DNA of 64,000 nt from Scytonema hofmannii PCC 7110 (lineage in GTDB: Bacteria; Cyanobacteriota; Cyanobacteriia; Cyanobacteriales; Nostocaceae). The DNA lies in assembly GCF_000346485.2 (NCBI RefSeq), contig NZ_KQ976354.1:7181783-7245782 (forward strand). Reading direction: 5' to 3'. The position numbers were made by a program, and so were the translations under genes. Positions 33,396 to 42,900 of this stretch are shown one piece after another (position 1 is the first letter of the stretch; each line of letters starts with the position of its first letter). Under the pieces are notes generated by a model. That model was not told the DNA's origin, did no database searches, and was given only the letters and a program-made list of their open reading frames with translations.

Positions 33396-33448
33396 AAAAA
33401 TTATCGGGGGAGAGGCGATCGCTTCGTAATAAACCCCAGGAGAGAAAA

Positions 33449-34165
33449 ATGACGAAAAAAGTTTCGCGCCGCTTGCAAGCGCTTCTAGAAAAAGTAGAAG
33501 ACAAAGATTATCAGCCCTTAGATGCATTAGCTCTGCTCAAGGAAACGGCGACAGCAAAGTTTGCTGAAGCAGCAGAAGCACACATCAGGTTGGGTATTGA
33601 CCCCAAATATACTGACCAACAACTGCGGACAACAGTGGTATTGCCCAAAGGAACAGGGCAAACAATACGGGTAGCAGTCATTGCCAGAGGGGAAAAAGTT
33701 ACAGAAGCCAGCAATGCAGGTGCTGATATTGTTGGTTCAGAAGAACTGATAGACGAGATTCAAAAAGGCAGAATGGACTTTGACAAGCTGATAGCGACAC
33801 CTGATATAATGCCTCAGGTAGCAAAGCTAGGTAAGTTACTCGGTCCTCGCGGTTTGATGCCATCCCCCAAAGGTGGAACAGTCACATTTGATATTGCAAG
33901 TGCGATCGGGGAATTTAAAGCAGGTAAATTAGAATTCCGAGCTGACCGTACTGGTATCGTCCATGTTATGTTTGGTAAGGCATCCTTCACACCAGAAGAT
34001 TTACTGGTAAACTTGAAAGCGTTGCAAGAAACAATCGATCGCAACCGTCCTTCAGGAGCAAAAGGTCGTTACTGGCGAACAATGTACGTATCCGCTACAA
34101 TGGGACCTTCGATTAAAGTCGATGTCAACGCCCTACGGGATTTGAAACAGGCTGAAGGTGCGTAA
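33449..34165 (+). CDS. rplA: Large ribosomal subunit protein uL1
   Basis: A 238-residue L1. [35 protein letters not shown] and [20 protein letters not shown] are family signatures; the closing [17 protein letters not shown] is also typical. GGAGAG stands ahead of ATG 33449. L1 forms the mobile stalk at the E site and in bacteria represses its own mRNA. Confidence 0.98.
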   Translation: MTKKVSRRLQALLEKVEDKDYQPLDALALLKETATAKFAEAAEAHIRLGIDPKYTDQQLRTTVVLPKGTGQTIRVAVIARGEKVTEASNAGADIVGSEELIDEIQKGRMDFDKLIATPDIMPQVAKLGKLLGPRGLMPSPKGGTVTFDIASAIGEFKAGKLEFRADRTGIVHVMFGKASFTPEDLLVNLKALQETIDRNRPSGAKGRYWRTMYVSATMGPSIKVDVNALRDLKQAEGA

Positions 34166-34171
34166 GTTAAA

Positions 34172-34235
34172 AGTTAGTGGTTAGTGGTTAGTGGTTAGTA
34201 GAACAAACCTAACAACCAACAACCAAAAATTAACA
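34172..34235. repeat. TTAGTGG / CAACCAA inverted repeat in the rplA-rplJ gap
   Basis: Three TTAGTGG copies followed by AACAACCAACAACC allow the gap to fold on itself. It lies just before the L10 leader. Confidence 0.75.
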
Positions 34236-34239
34236 ATTA

Positions 34240-34395
34240 AATACAGCGACAGCCGGAGACAGCAGGTGCTATTAGCTTAATATCCTGCCTAGGTTTGCGT
34301 CCTAATTGCTAAAAGTATACCCTTTGAAAGGGTTTGTGTACTGTGGCATAAAGACGATGAAGTAAAGACGTATTGTTAAAAGCGTATTTACTCTA
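34240..34395 (+). promoter_or_regulatory. Probable L10(L12)4-binding leader of rplJL
   Basis: The 370-bp rplA-rplJ gap holds a stretch rich in hairpins: ATACCCTTTGAAAGGGTTTGT (34316-34336) is clear, and AGGTTTGCGTCCTAATTGC lies before it. It is followed by a terminator. In bacteria this position carries the L10 leader, where L10 bound to L12 represses rplJL. The boundaries and kink-turn are not proved here. Confidence 0.55.
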
Positions 34396-34430
34396 AAACC
34401 CCGGCTGCGAGAGCTGGGGTTTATTGTTTT
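34396..34430 (+). terminator. Rho-independent terminator/attenuator before rplJ
   Basis: AAACCCCGGCT-GCGAG-AGCTGGGGTTT then TTATTGTTTT: a stem of 11 pairs (one G-U) with a U-rich tail. As it lies inside the rpl operon ahead of rplJ, it probably sets the ratio of transcripts going on into rplJL. Confidence 0.75.
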
Positions 34431-34433
34431 CTG

Positions 34434-34520
34434 GGTTAGTGGTTAGTAGGGGCGCGGCGGTCTTGCCCCCGTACAGTGGTTAGTAGAAAAAACCCAACTA
34501 ACAACCAACAACTAACAAAT
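34434..34520. repeat. TTAGTGG-type repeat with a GC-rich insert before rplJ
   Basis: TTAGTGGTTAGTAG, then GGGGCGCGGCGGTCTTGCCC, then CAACTAACAACCAACAAC. The GC-rich middle recurs at 48878-48899. Confidence 0.7.
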
Positions 34521-34537
34521 TTAAGGAGGTGATAAAG

Positions 34538-35092
34538 ATGCCAAGAACGATAGAAGATAAACACGCTATAGTAGCCGATCTCAAAGAAACTTTGAGTCAG
34601 TCGCAACTAGCAATAGTCATTGACTATCAAGGGTTAACAGTTGCGGAAATCACAGATTTACGGAGACGCTTGCGTCCTGCTGGAACTGTTTGCAAGGTGA
34701 CCAAAAACACCCTGATGGGTATTGCCATTAAAGACCAAGAGAAATGGCAACCATTAGAGGAACTGCTCAAAGGTTCTTCTGCCTTTTTGCTAGTCAAAGA
34801 GGATTTCTCAGCAGCAATTAAGGCTTATCAAGATTTCCAGAAAGTCACCAAGAAAACAGAAGTTCGTGGCGGCGTCATGGAAGGTCGCCTGCTGAAAGAG
34901 CCTGATATCAAAGCTTTGGGAGATTTACCATCCAAAGAGCAACTCATGGCGCAAATTGCTGGAGCGCTCAATGCTTTGACTACCAAGATTGCTGTTGGTA
35001 TCAACGAAGTCCCAAGTTCTCTCGCACGTGCTTTACAAGCTGTCGCCGATAAGGAAAAAGGCGACGGTGAAACAGAAAGTGCTTCTAGTTAG
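34538..35092 (+). CDS. rplJ: Large ribosomal subunit protein uL10
   Basis: A 184-residue L10 from ATG 34538; AAGGAGG at 34523-34529 with an 8-nt spacer settles this over the GTG at 34529. [39 protein letters not shown] and [14 protein letters not shown] are family text; the C-terminal helix binds L7/L12 dimers. Confidence 0.97.
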   Translation: MPRTIEDKHAIVADLKETLSQSQLAIVIDYQGLTVAEITDLRRRLRPAGTVCKVTKNTLMGIAIKDQEKWQPLEELLKGSSAFLLVKEDFSAAIKAYQDFQKVTKKTEVRGGVMEGRLLKEPDIKALGDLPSKEQLMAQIAGALNALTTKIAVGINEVPSSLARALQAVADKEKGDGETESASS

Positions 35093-35182
35093 TGGTTCGT
35101 AGTTGGTAGTTAGTAGAAAACAACTAACAACTAACAGCTAATAACTAACAACTAACCAATCAAAATTACAGGAGTTATAACA

Positions 35183-35575
35183 ATGTCTACAGCAACTGAT
35201 GAAATTTTGGATAAATTAAAAACACTGACTTTGCTGGAAGCAGCTGAGTTAGTCAAGCAAATTGAAGAAGCCTTTGGCGTAAGTGCAGCTGCACCCGCAG
35301 GCGGAATGATGATGATGGCTGCGCCCGGTGCTGCTGCTGCTGCTGAACCAGTAGAAGAGAAGACTGAGTTTGACGTTGTTCTCGAAGCAGTTCCTGCTGA
35401 TAAGAAGATTGCCATACTCAAAGTTGTACGTGAATTGACCGGTTTGGGTCTGAAAGAAGCAAAAGACTTGGTAGAATCTGCGCCTAAGCCAGTTAAGGAA
35501 GCGATCGCTAAAGATGCTGCTGAAGCTGCTAAGAAGCAAATCGAAGACGCTGGCGGTAAGGTTAGTATTAAGTAA
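35183..35575 (+). CDS. rplL: Large ribosomal subunit protein bL12 (L7/L12)
   Basis: A 130-residue stalk protein. N-terminal dimer domain ([20 protein letters not shown]), an Ala/Met-rich hinge (about 37-55) and the C-terminal factor-binding domain ([32 protein letters not shown]). CAGGAG precedes ATG 35183. Confidence 0.98.
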   Translation: MSTATDEILDKLKTLTLLEAAELVKQIEEAFGVSAAAPAGGMMMMAAPGAAAAAEPVEEKTEFDVVLEAVPADKKIAILKVVRELTGLGLKEAKDLVESAPKPVKEAIAKDAAEAAKKQIEDAGGKVSIK

Positions 35576-35755
35576 TTTGTAATTCGTAATTCGTAATGGC
35601 TGAGTCAATTACAAATTACGAAGCATGAGTTCCAAATTATCCGTAACAAAAGCAGCACCCAAGTTAAAATTTATCATTGGGTGTTGCTTTGTTTTTGCTT
35701 CTAAAATAAATTCTTTTGCGTTCTAAGAACGCATTTTGAGACTATGCAAACGAAG

Positions 35756-36463
35756 TCAAAACTCTCTATCACTCTCAGCCGCCTGTCTCAGTGCTAAAAA
35801 AGCTTCTTTTACGGGTTGGCTGATGGCACTCTCTGGTTCTGCGAGCACCAGCTGTTGATACGCTTCTAGAAACTGTACCCGTAACCGATAAAATAAGTAC
35901 AAAAAGTGCTGTAGAAAGCTGATGCAGTCCAAAATTGCAATCTCTATGCCACCTGTGCTGTCATACATTGTTGCCGCATACTCCCGAACACGCTCCTCAA
36001 TTACATCTGTTGTAATAAAGATATACTTTTCAACTCGTTTACCTGTGCTGTTGATTTTTTGCAAGGTCAATTTACAGTGTGCCCACCGCCCTTCGCTGGC
36101 TGTTTGTGCCAAGCCCGTCCTTACTTGTCGCGCCCGGACAAAAAAGCGCCTAGCTCTTTCTAGACTTGACAAACCCTCTTCCTCTTCCGCGATCGCCACC
36201 CGAAATTCTTCACGTGCAAACGGCGTTAGCCCAATCGCTTGAATTAATTCATCTTTGCGATCGCGTAGCACCCGAAAGAAATTTACCACTTCGCCATCAA
36301 TATCGTTGTAGGTTTCTACAGGCGAAGGCTCTCGGTTTAATAGCACAGCAGCCGATCCGCCAAAGGGTTCGCAGTAGTGGGTTGCTTTAGGCAACAAAGG
36401 TAAGAGCCAGTCCAGATGACTATACTTACCGCCATACCAACCAAAGGCAATTTTCTTCGCCAT
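35756..36463 (-). CDS. Chimera: Dam-like adenine methyltransferase N-half fused to a restriction endonuclease C-terminus
   Basis: A 235-residue open frame. Residues 1-135 match a D12-class N6-adenine DNA methyltransferase: FGWYGGKYSHLDWLLPLLP (motif X), HYCEPFGGSAAVLLNREPSP (motif I), YNDIDGEVVNFFRVLRD and RARQVRTGLAQTASEGRWA. At about residue 137 the family text stops (the DPPY motif IV should follow) and a different one begins: KYIFITTDVIEERVREYAAT, EIAILDCISFLQHFLYLFYR, LEAYQQLVLAEPES. This looks like the C-terminal part of a SacI-like type II endonuclease. The best explanation is an in-frame deletion between neighbouring modification and restriction genes. Without DPPY it cannot methylate. 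Confidence 0.75.
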   Translation of the reverse strand: MAKKIAFGWYGGKYSHLDWLLPLLPKATHYCEPFGGSAAVLLNREPSPVETYNDIDGEVVNFFRVLRDRKDELIQAIGLTPFAREEFRVAIAEEEEGLSSLERARRFFVRARQVRTGLAQTASEGRWAHCKLTLQKINSTGKRVEKYIFITTDVIEERVREYAATMYDSTGGIEIAILDCISFLQHFLYLFYRLRVQFLEAYQQLVLAEPESAISQPVKEAFLALRQAAESDREF

Positions 36464-36852
36464 AAAAGCCTACCTTAGACTCAGTAATATATCCGAAAAT
36501 TAGAATAAAAGTAAAACGTAATTTATAATCCCTTTTGAGTTAAGTGACTTTTTTCTCTAGTGGTTCACCACTAGCATTATCTTTCTTTATATTTGTATAA
36601 GCTAAAAAAGCTAGTAGATGTTAATAATACATTCTGATAATACTAATATACTATAGAAATTATAAATGAACGAGGCGACAATTCAATTCCTCGGATCAAA
36701 TACCAAGATTCAGCCTGAGGATTTCCAAGAAATAAATTCCCAAATCTTGTGGTACGGGCGTCCCCGCCCGTTCTTTCTATACTAGTGACGAAGAGACTTT
36801 AGTACCACAAGAGATATTTGAAGACTTTTTTATTTGGAAGTCCCTTAACACA
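36464..36852. other. AT-rich intergenic gap between the MTase chimera and psbA
   Basis: About 390 bp without a gene. It holds the promoter of the chimera on the left and a short GC-rich palindromic stretch (ACGGGCGTCCCCGCCCGT, 36748-36765). Nothing else was recognised. Confidence 0.5.
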
Positions 36853-36882
36853 ATAAAAGCGCCCCCATTTAAGAGGACGCTT
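36853..36882 (-). terminator. Rho-independent terminator of psbA
   Basis: On the minus strand GAAGCGTCCTC-TTAAATG-GGGGCGCTTTT: about ten pairs with two G-U, then TTTTATTG. It lies 45 bp after the psbA stop codon. Confidence 0.75.
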
Positions 36883-36926
36883 CCATTTACGTAAGAGACG
36901 ATAGTATCATGTCTCTAAATGAATGA

Positions 36927-38009
36927 TTAACCGTTGATAGCAGGAGCGCTCATTGCAACAGGAGCAACTTCACCAGCAGCTAAATCAAGAGGAAAGTTGT
37001 GAGCGTTGCGCTCGTGCATCACTTCCATACCGAGGTTAGCGCGGTTGAGAATGTCTGCCCAGGTGCCAATCGCACGACCTTGCGAGTCAAGTACGGACTG
37101 GTTAAAGTTGAAACCGTTGAGGTTGAACGCCATGGTGCTGATGCCCAGTGCGGTGAACCAGATGCCGACTACTGGCCATGCTGCCAAGAAGAAGTGCAAG
37201 GAACGGCTGTTGTTGAATGATGCGTATTGGAAAATCAAGCGACCGAAGTAGCCGTGTGCTGCTACGATGTTGTAGGTCTCTTCTTCTTGTCCAAACTTGT
37301 AACCGTAGTTCTGTGATTCGGTTTCGGTTGTTTCACGAACCAAGGAGGAGGTTACCAGAGAACCGTGCATTGCGCTAAACAAGCTACCACCGAATACACC
37401 TGCTACACCTAACTGGTGGAAGGGGTGCATCAAGATGTTGTGCTCTGCTTGGAACACCAACATGAAGTTGAAAGTTCCAGAGATACCCAAAGGCATACCA
37501 TCAGAGAAAGAACCTTGACCGATGGGGTAGATCAAGAACACTGCGGTTGCGGAAGCCAAAGGTGCAGAGTAAGCAACGCAGATCCAAGGACGCATACCCA
37601 AGCGGTAAGACAATTCCCACTGACGACCCAGATAGCAGAAGCAACCGAGCAAGAAGTGGAAAACCACCAACTGGTAAGGACCACCGTTGTACAACCACTC
37701 ATCTAAGGAAGCGGCTTCCCAGATGGGGTAGAAGTGAAGACCAATTGCGTTAGAGCTTGGAACAACTGCACCAGAGATGATATTGTTTCCGTAGATCAAA
37801 GAACCTGCAACAGGTTCGCGGATACCATCAATGTCTACAGGAGGAGCAGCGATGAAGGCAATGATAAAGCAAATGGTTGCGGAGAGGAGTGTAGGAATCA
37901 TCAACACGCCGAACCAGCCTACATAAAGGCGGTTTTCGGTAGAGGTGATCCAGTTACAAAACCGCTCCCATACGTTTCCGCTTTCGCGGCGCTGTACAGT
38001 TGTGGTCAT
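36927..38009 (-). CDS. psbA: Photosystem II reaction centre protein D1
   Basis: A 360-residue D1, full length. All ligands of the Mn4Ca cluster are present: Asp170, Glu189, His332, Glu333, His337, Asp342 and the C-terminal Ala344 after removal of the 16-residue tail [16 protein letters not shown] by CtpA. Tyr161 (LIYPIGQG) and His190 are in place. Residue 130 is Gln, the state linked with the low-light/standard D1:1 form, not the stress Glu130 form. It is a single-gene unit with its own terminator; heterocystous cyanobacteria keep several psbA copies. Confidence 0.99.
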   Translation of the reverse strand: MTTTVQRRESGNVWERFCNWITSTENRLYVGWFGVLMIPTLLSATICFIIAFIAAPPVDIDGIREPVAGSLIYGNNIISGAVVPSSNAIGLHFYPIWEAASLDEWLYNGGPYQLVVFHFLLGCFCYLGRQWELSYRLGMRPWICVAYSAPLASATAVFLIYPIGQGSFSDGMPLGISGTFNFMLVFQAEHNILMHPFHQLGVAGVFGGSLFSAMHGSLVTSSLVRETTETESQNYGYKFGQEEETYNIVAAHGYFGRLIFQYASFNNSRSLHFFLAAWPVVGIWFTALGISTMAFNLNGFNFNQSVLDSQGRAIGTWADILNRANLGMEVMHERNAHNFPLDLAAGEVAPVAMSAPAING

Positions 38010-38230
38010 AATTTTGTTATGAGTGCTTAAGTTTCTTAACTAAGTGCAACACAGGGTAATTACTTTTTTCCCGTGTTATTTTGACTGTACATGAGTTTAC
38101 TGAATTTTAACTATTAAATGTTATTTAATTTATTTATATATATAATTAGTTTTACTTATAGATTAAACTTGATTTTGATTTGTAAGATGTACGTCAATAG
38201 GGTTCACTTAAGGGTCGCGAGGGGAGCACC
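38010..38230 (-). promoter_or_regulatory. psbA 5' untranslated and promoter region
   Basis: The 220 bp upstream of psbA contain no gene. The stretch just before the start codon (TTAGTTAAGAAACTTAAGCAC on the coding strand side) is typical of psbA leaders in being AT-rich. I could not place -10/-35 boxes with certainty. Confidence 0.45.
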
Positions 38231-38259
38231 AAACCCGGTATCTTCAAGATACCGGGTTT
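38231..38259. terminator. Palindrome AAACCCGGTATCTT-C-complement
   Basis: A perfect 14-bp stem with a one-base centre near the end of the MBOAT gene on the minus strand. It belongs to the CTTCAAG-centred palindrome family of this window. Confidence 0.6.
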
Positions 38260-38300
38260 CTAAATAACTGCTTAACTGAACTGTAGCGCTCTCAAAATTG

Positions 38301-39842
38301 TTAAAAATCAAAGTAGATGTACGGTAAACTTCCATCTGGGGCAAGTAGCCAAACGCCGTACAGGCATAAAGGTACAAATACAAGCTTGATGGGCCAGTTG
38401 AATTGTAACTTCAAAGTCTGCTTGAAAGCGTAGGCGATCGCCATAACGGTAGCTACAACAGCTAACAGAACCATAAGTTGAAACTGACTGATGTTGAGAA
38501 CCTCCACGTATACCTTTTCAGCAAATTGGACATCAGATGGGTAACCGAAAAGATGCTGAAAGACAAAAGAAGAGTCATTTAAATTCGGCAAGCGGAACCA
38601 AATCCATGATGTGAAAACCATCAGTTGTGTGAGCAGCCAAGCCAAAAATGTACCCAGTGGCTTGTGCCAAAAGTTTTCCAAATTCTCATGGCGATCGCTA
38701 ATTGCATCAGTTAGACGGTGAACAACCAAAGCTAACCCGTGAAATAAACCCCAAACAACAAAACCCAATGCTGCTCCATGCCAGACACCTGCAATTAACA
38801 TCACAATAAGTAAATTCATGCAAGTCCGATCTAAACCCTGACGGGAACCTCCCAAAGGGAAGTAGAGGTAATTTCTCAACCAGTCGCCCAAAGTCATGTG
38901 CCAGCGCCGCCAAAAATCAGCAATGCTAGTACTGAAATAAGGAGATTTAAAATTTTCTGGTAAAACCAAGCCGAACAGCATAGCACTACCACGGGCGATA
39001 TCAACATAGCCACTGAAATCTAAGTACAATTGCAAGCCATAAGCAAATGTAGCTAACCATAAATCTAAACTACCCGCCCGTTGTAAATTACCAAAACAGA
39101 CATCAACAAAAATTCCCAAGTGGTCTGCTAAAATCCGTTTTTTCGCAGCACCTCTAGCAATGAGCCATAATCCTTCTGCAACTAAATCCGGACTTGGAAA
39201 GCGAAGATTTTGAAGTTGGTTGCCTAAGGTATGAAAACGAGTAATTGGGCCAGAAATGAGTTTGGCAAAGAAAAACTTATAGACTGTAAATTTTAGAAAA
39301 TCTTTAGTAGCCGGCGCACCACGATAGACATCAACTAAATAGGAAATACATTCAAAGGTGAAAAAAGAAATTCCTAAAGGAGCAATTAATTTAAAAGAGT
39401 CAGCATTAGAATTTGTATTTGCGGAATTCTGAAATAAGAAATTTAAGCTAGGTTGTAAATACTTAAAACTAAATAGTAGCAAAACATTTAAAACTACACC
39501 CAACCACAAAAGATTTAAACGACGACGGTTCCAATCAACTTGAGCAAAACGCCAATCTTCATTAGAGACTTGCCAATCCAAATTATGTTGTCCGGGAGAA
39601 GTATTTTCACCAATTTCTCGTCCCAAACGAAAGTTAATATAAATTAATGCAAATAATAAAGGAATATACTGCACTTGTGTAGACAACACGGTTGTGCTGG
39701 GATTACCTTCGCCTAAAGAAGCATAAAAAACAACACTAGCAATTAGTAAAGTCCACAGTCGTAACTTTTGTTGTCCTACAGACCAGTAGATTCCCAGCAC
39801 ACTGAGTAAAAATAACCCGTATAAAATTGATATTAAATTCAT
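38301..39842 (-). CDS. MBOAT family O-acyltransferase (AlgI-like)
   Basis: A 513-residue polytopic membrane enzyme with about ten helices. The MBOAT/AlgI core is clear: LGISFFTFECISYLVDVYRG, FKSPYFSTSIADFWRRWHMT (about 310-330), LRNYLYFPLGGSRQG and the catalytic His in LIAGVWHGAALGFVVWGLFH. Enzymes of this kind pass acyl (often acetyl) groups across the membrane to extracellular polysaccharide. The DUF1574 gene upstream on the same strand is the expected periplasmic partner (as AlgJ/X to AlgI). Confidence 0.93.
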   Translation of the reverse strand: MNLISILYGLFLLSVLGIYWSVGQQKLRLWTLLIASVVFYASLGEGNPSTTVLSTQVQYIPLLFALIYINFRLGREIGENTSPGQHNLDWQVSNEDWRFAQVDWNRRRLNLLWLGVVLNVLLLFSFKYLQPSLNFLFQNSANTNSNADSFKLIAPLGISFFTFECISYLVDVYRGAPATKDFLKFTVYKFFFAKLISGPITRFHTLGNQLQNLRFPSPDLVAEGLWLIARGAAKKRILADHLGIFVDVCFGNLQRAGSLDLWLATFAYGLQLYLDFSGYVDIARGSAMLFGLVLPENFKSPYFSTSIADFWRRWHMTLGDWLRNYLYFPLGGSRQGLDRTCMNLLIVMLIAGVWHGAALGFVVWGLFHGLALVVHRLTDAISDRHENLENFWHKPLGTFLAWLLTQLMVFTSWIWFRLPNLNDSSFVFQHLFGYPSDVQFAEKVYVEVLNISQFQLMVLLAVVATVMAIAYAFKQTLKLQFNWPIKLVFVPLCLYGVWLLAPDGSLPYIYFDF

Positions 39843-39845
39843 TTT

Positions 39846-39940
39846 TTGGTTAGTTGTTAGTTGTTAGTTGTTAGTTGTTAGTTGTTAGTTGTTAGTTGTT
39901 ATTGGTCACTGGTCACTGGTCACTGGTCACCGGTCACTGA
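39846..39940. repeat. TTAGTTG and GGTCACT tandem arrays
   Basis: TTGTTAGTTGTTAG copies (39850-39901) pass into GGTCACT copies (39903-39939). The stop codon of the DUF1574 gene (TGA, complement at 39934-39936) lies inside the last GGTCACT copy. The MBOAT start codon lies directly at the other side, so the repeats form the whole intergenic region of this operon. Confidence 0.9.
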
Positions 39941-42900
39941 GTTGGCCAAGGAATCATTGCGTCTTTGGCTAACTTTTTAGAGACTTCATATGCGCCATAA
40001 CGATTGAGATGGCTGGGGTCAGAAAAGAAATTATTGGCTTTAGGCCAAAGTTGACTCAAATCCCGGTAGGTGAAGTTTGGGTGTCCGGCTAAGCTCAACA
40101 TATAGTTCTGAAACTCTTTCTCATGTTTCGATCGCATGGAATCCAGATACTCAGTAGTCAAAGGCATATTCACAAAGACTAGAGAAATTTTATGAGCCTC
40201 AGTGAATTCGAGTATCGATCGCAAAGCTGTCTCTTGTTCTCCTTTAAAGCTGAAAGATTTGTAGTCGTTGTCATAACTACCAAGAACTTTTGGGTGTTTG
40301 CTGTAGTATTTGCTAGGCTGAAAGCGGATGGACAAAGGTAAAAATCCATCAAAATCAACTGCTTGCTGTAAATTCTCCTCTGGGTCGTCTGTTTTCTTTA
40401 ATTTTGTGCTAGTTGATACCGAGCTAATGTTTAATCCTGGTAGAGATTTTAGTTGTTGGTTTAAGAGTTGTTTGAGTCGATCTCGTTGTTGGTAGCTAGC
40501 GGATAAATTGCCTATTCCTTGATTGAGCCACTCATCAACAGCTTTGTAGCCAATACTACTTTCTTTTTTAGCTATGTTTGTTGTTTCTCTTGGCTGCTTA
40601 TCAGTAATTTCACTACCATGATTTTTTAAATGTGCTTTTTCTAATACTAGCCGATAACCAGGAGATGCTGCAATTGTCTTAAAAGTCATATCTTCCCGAC
40701 CACTGTTAAAAGCACGGGAACCATCAGCCCAAAGAATAAGCTTTGGCAGTTGCGATCGCTCAAGAACTTGACGAAGGATAAAATCAACAACTTGTGCTGT
40801 AGCACCATTAATACCAAAGTTGAATACGTCAACACCTGAGAAACCTTCCTTTTTTAAAGCTTGAGAAAGAGCTTCTGGATCTATTCCCCTAAGAGCACGG
40901 GAAGAACCAATAATCAGCACATCAGGTGGGCTACCTTTTTTTTGCAGACGATGTTTGTAAAGTACGAGTTGTTCATCTAACTGACGGGCATTAAAACTTG
41001 GCATTTGCGAACGTGCTGCCAAAAGAATAGCAGTTGCATTTGCTCTTTGCTTCAGGGGAGCAGTTTCTATACTGTTGTCTCGGTCATCGTCGCTTGGTTG
41101 GATGAATCCCGACGAATTAAAACCTTCATTTCTACGCGAAGGCTTTTCTTTAGACGTGTTTGCAAAAAAGATTGCACTTTCACCCTGCTCGTTACCATTG
41201 TTTTTAGAAATCCTAGAGTTAGCGGGTGCGACACCTGCAACTGAGGGGGTTGGTGGTGTGTTGCGAGCAATGATTCGACCTAAAACCCAATCAGATTGTA
41301 ATGTGAGAATTAAGCCAAGCACGCCCCAAACCAAAGCAACTCGGATTCCTTGTGAATCGGCTGATTCTTCTTGGAACTGATCTTTGTCAGCAAATAACTG
41401 CGTTCCAATAAGGAACTGTCTAACAGAAGTACTCCAATCCCGTGCGACTTCTGCAACAAAAGTTTGAACTTCCTCTAATGTTAAATCCGGGCGCAGAACT
41501 GGTTCGCGATCTGTAGCCGGAAGCAGTTCGCCAACATATGCAGAAGTAGCAGCAAATTCTGGAGTTGCTTCCGGTACTAAGCGCTGACGTTCCTCAAAAT
41601 CAACACCGTAGTTCCAGAAAGGCTCCTTATTACCAGCCCGCCGACCGTAAATCCGTATTCCTACAACACCAGGAATTTTTAACTGATGTACAAACTGGGC
41701 AATCTTACTTGCTACTTGTTTGCGTGCAGGACAAACGGGTGCGTCGCACATAACGTGTAACAAATCTTCTTTGCGTCGCGGGAGTACGCGAAGACCACCT
41801 GTTTTAAGACGCAAATCTAAGTCAGGATTAAGCAGACGCTCAAGTAAAAAGACAAGCGCAGGTTCATCTCCAGCAGTTGCTAACTCTAAAGCTGATGCAG
41901 CAAAGTTTGAATTCTCAGTTGCAGGTAAAGTAGACCAATCTACCCAAGCTGGTTTGTTATCTTTGGCTGTTTTTCGTCCGTATATAGCAGCAGCCACAAT
42001 ACCTTGAGGGGCAATGTCGTGTAAAAGAAATTTGATTTTCTCTAAGCACAATGCTTGTTCTGGGATGACAGCGGTGCCTAATGGGTCGAAAGCTGGGGTG
42101 CAAAATATGTGTAACGTTGTTTCTTTTAAAGTGGCTTTTACAGCAACTTTCACCTCTGCCAAAGCCTCATTCAGCAACATTGAAATTGCCTGTATATCCC
42201 CCCAACGCGCCCATTCTCGAAGCATCACCTCTGACGGTGTTAAATCTACCCGCAACAGCCAATCTAGGGCAGGTTCACCGCTAACTCGCGAGGCAATCAC
42301 AGCATCTTTGTAGCCAGAAAGCTTTAGATGCCTTAATTTTTGGGCTATTGGTTCGCCAATTAAAGATGGATCGGGGCTGTAACTCGACTCACAGAATACC
42401 CACAGGCGACTTTCTTTCTGCTCGGTTTGTCCTGTTGCCTTCTGCTGAATCACCTTAACCTCTACGGACACACCAAAAGCACTCATGGTTTCGCTGAGGT
42501 AACGCGCAATGGCATCTGGCTGTCCTTGGCGTGCTAAACTCTCGTTAGATACAATCAGCGCCCCGCCTGCATTCACTGCTGCTGGTTTTTTAATGCCAGA
42601 TTTCTCAGCATCTTGTAAGAGCGATTGATGCACCTGTTCGAGGTGCCGATCTAATTGATTGAGATGCACTCTGTGACACCATTCAGGTTTCTTTTCCCCT
42701 TTTCTGCGCCCGTAGACAAGAACTTGGTAAATAGCAGGTTGCTCTGCACTTGTTAGCACATCCACATCTGTTTGCTGTAGTGCTTTCAGCAAGTCAGACA
42801 AAGTTTGCCACTTTTGAGGACATTCTGGACCTTCACAAAGAATGTGCAGGTCGTTACCTTGCAATCGGATTTTTACCCCGAAAGTGCTAATCCCTGTTGC

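Noticed and set aside
35249-35608. A 119-codon minus-strand frame over rplL
   Set aside because: It is antisense to the conserved L7/L12 gene and arises from its Ala-rich codons.
36927-38009. A divergent or far-red/super-rogue D1
   Set aside because: All Mn-cluster ligands and the standard C-terminal tail are present and residue 130 is Gln, so it is an ordinary D1:1-type protein.
37001-38030. Long frames antisense to psbA (73-98 codons)
   Set aside because: They mirror the strong codon bias of psbA; the sequences are His/Arg/Thr-rich without any family pattern.
41005-42313. Plus-strand frames opposite the DUF1574 gene
   Set aside because: They are antisense shadows of a well-supported 1006-residue protein and have no start signals.
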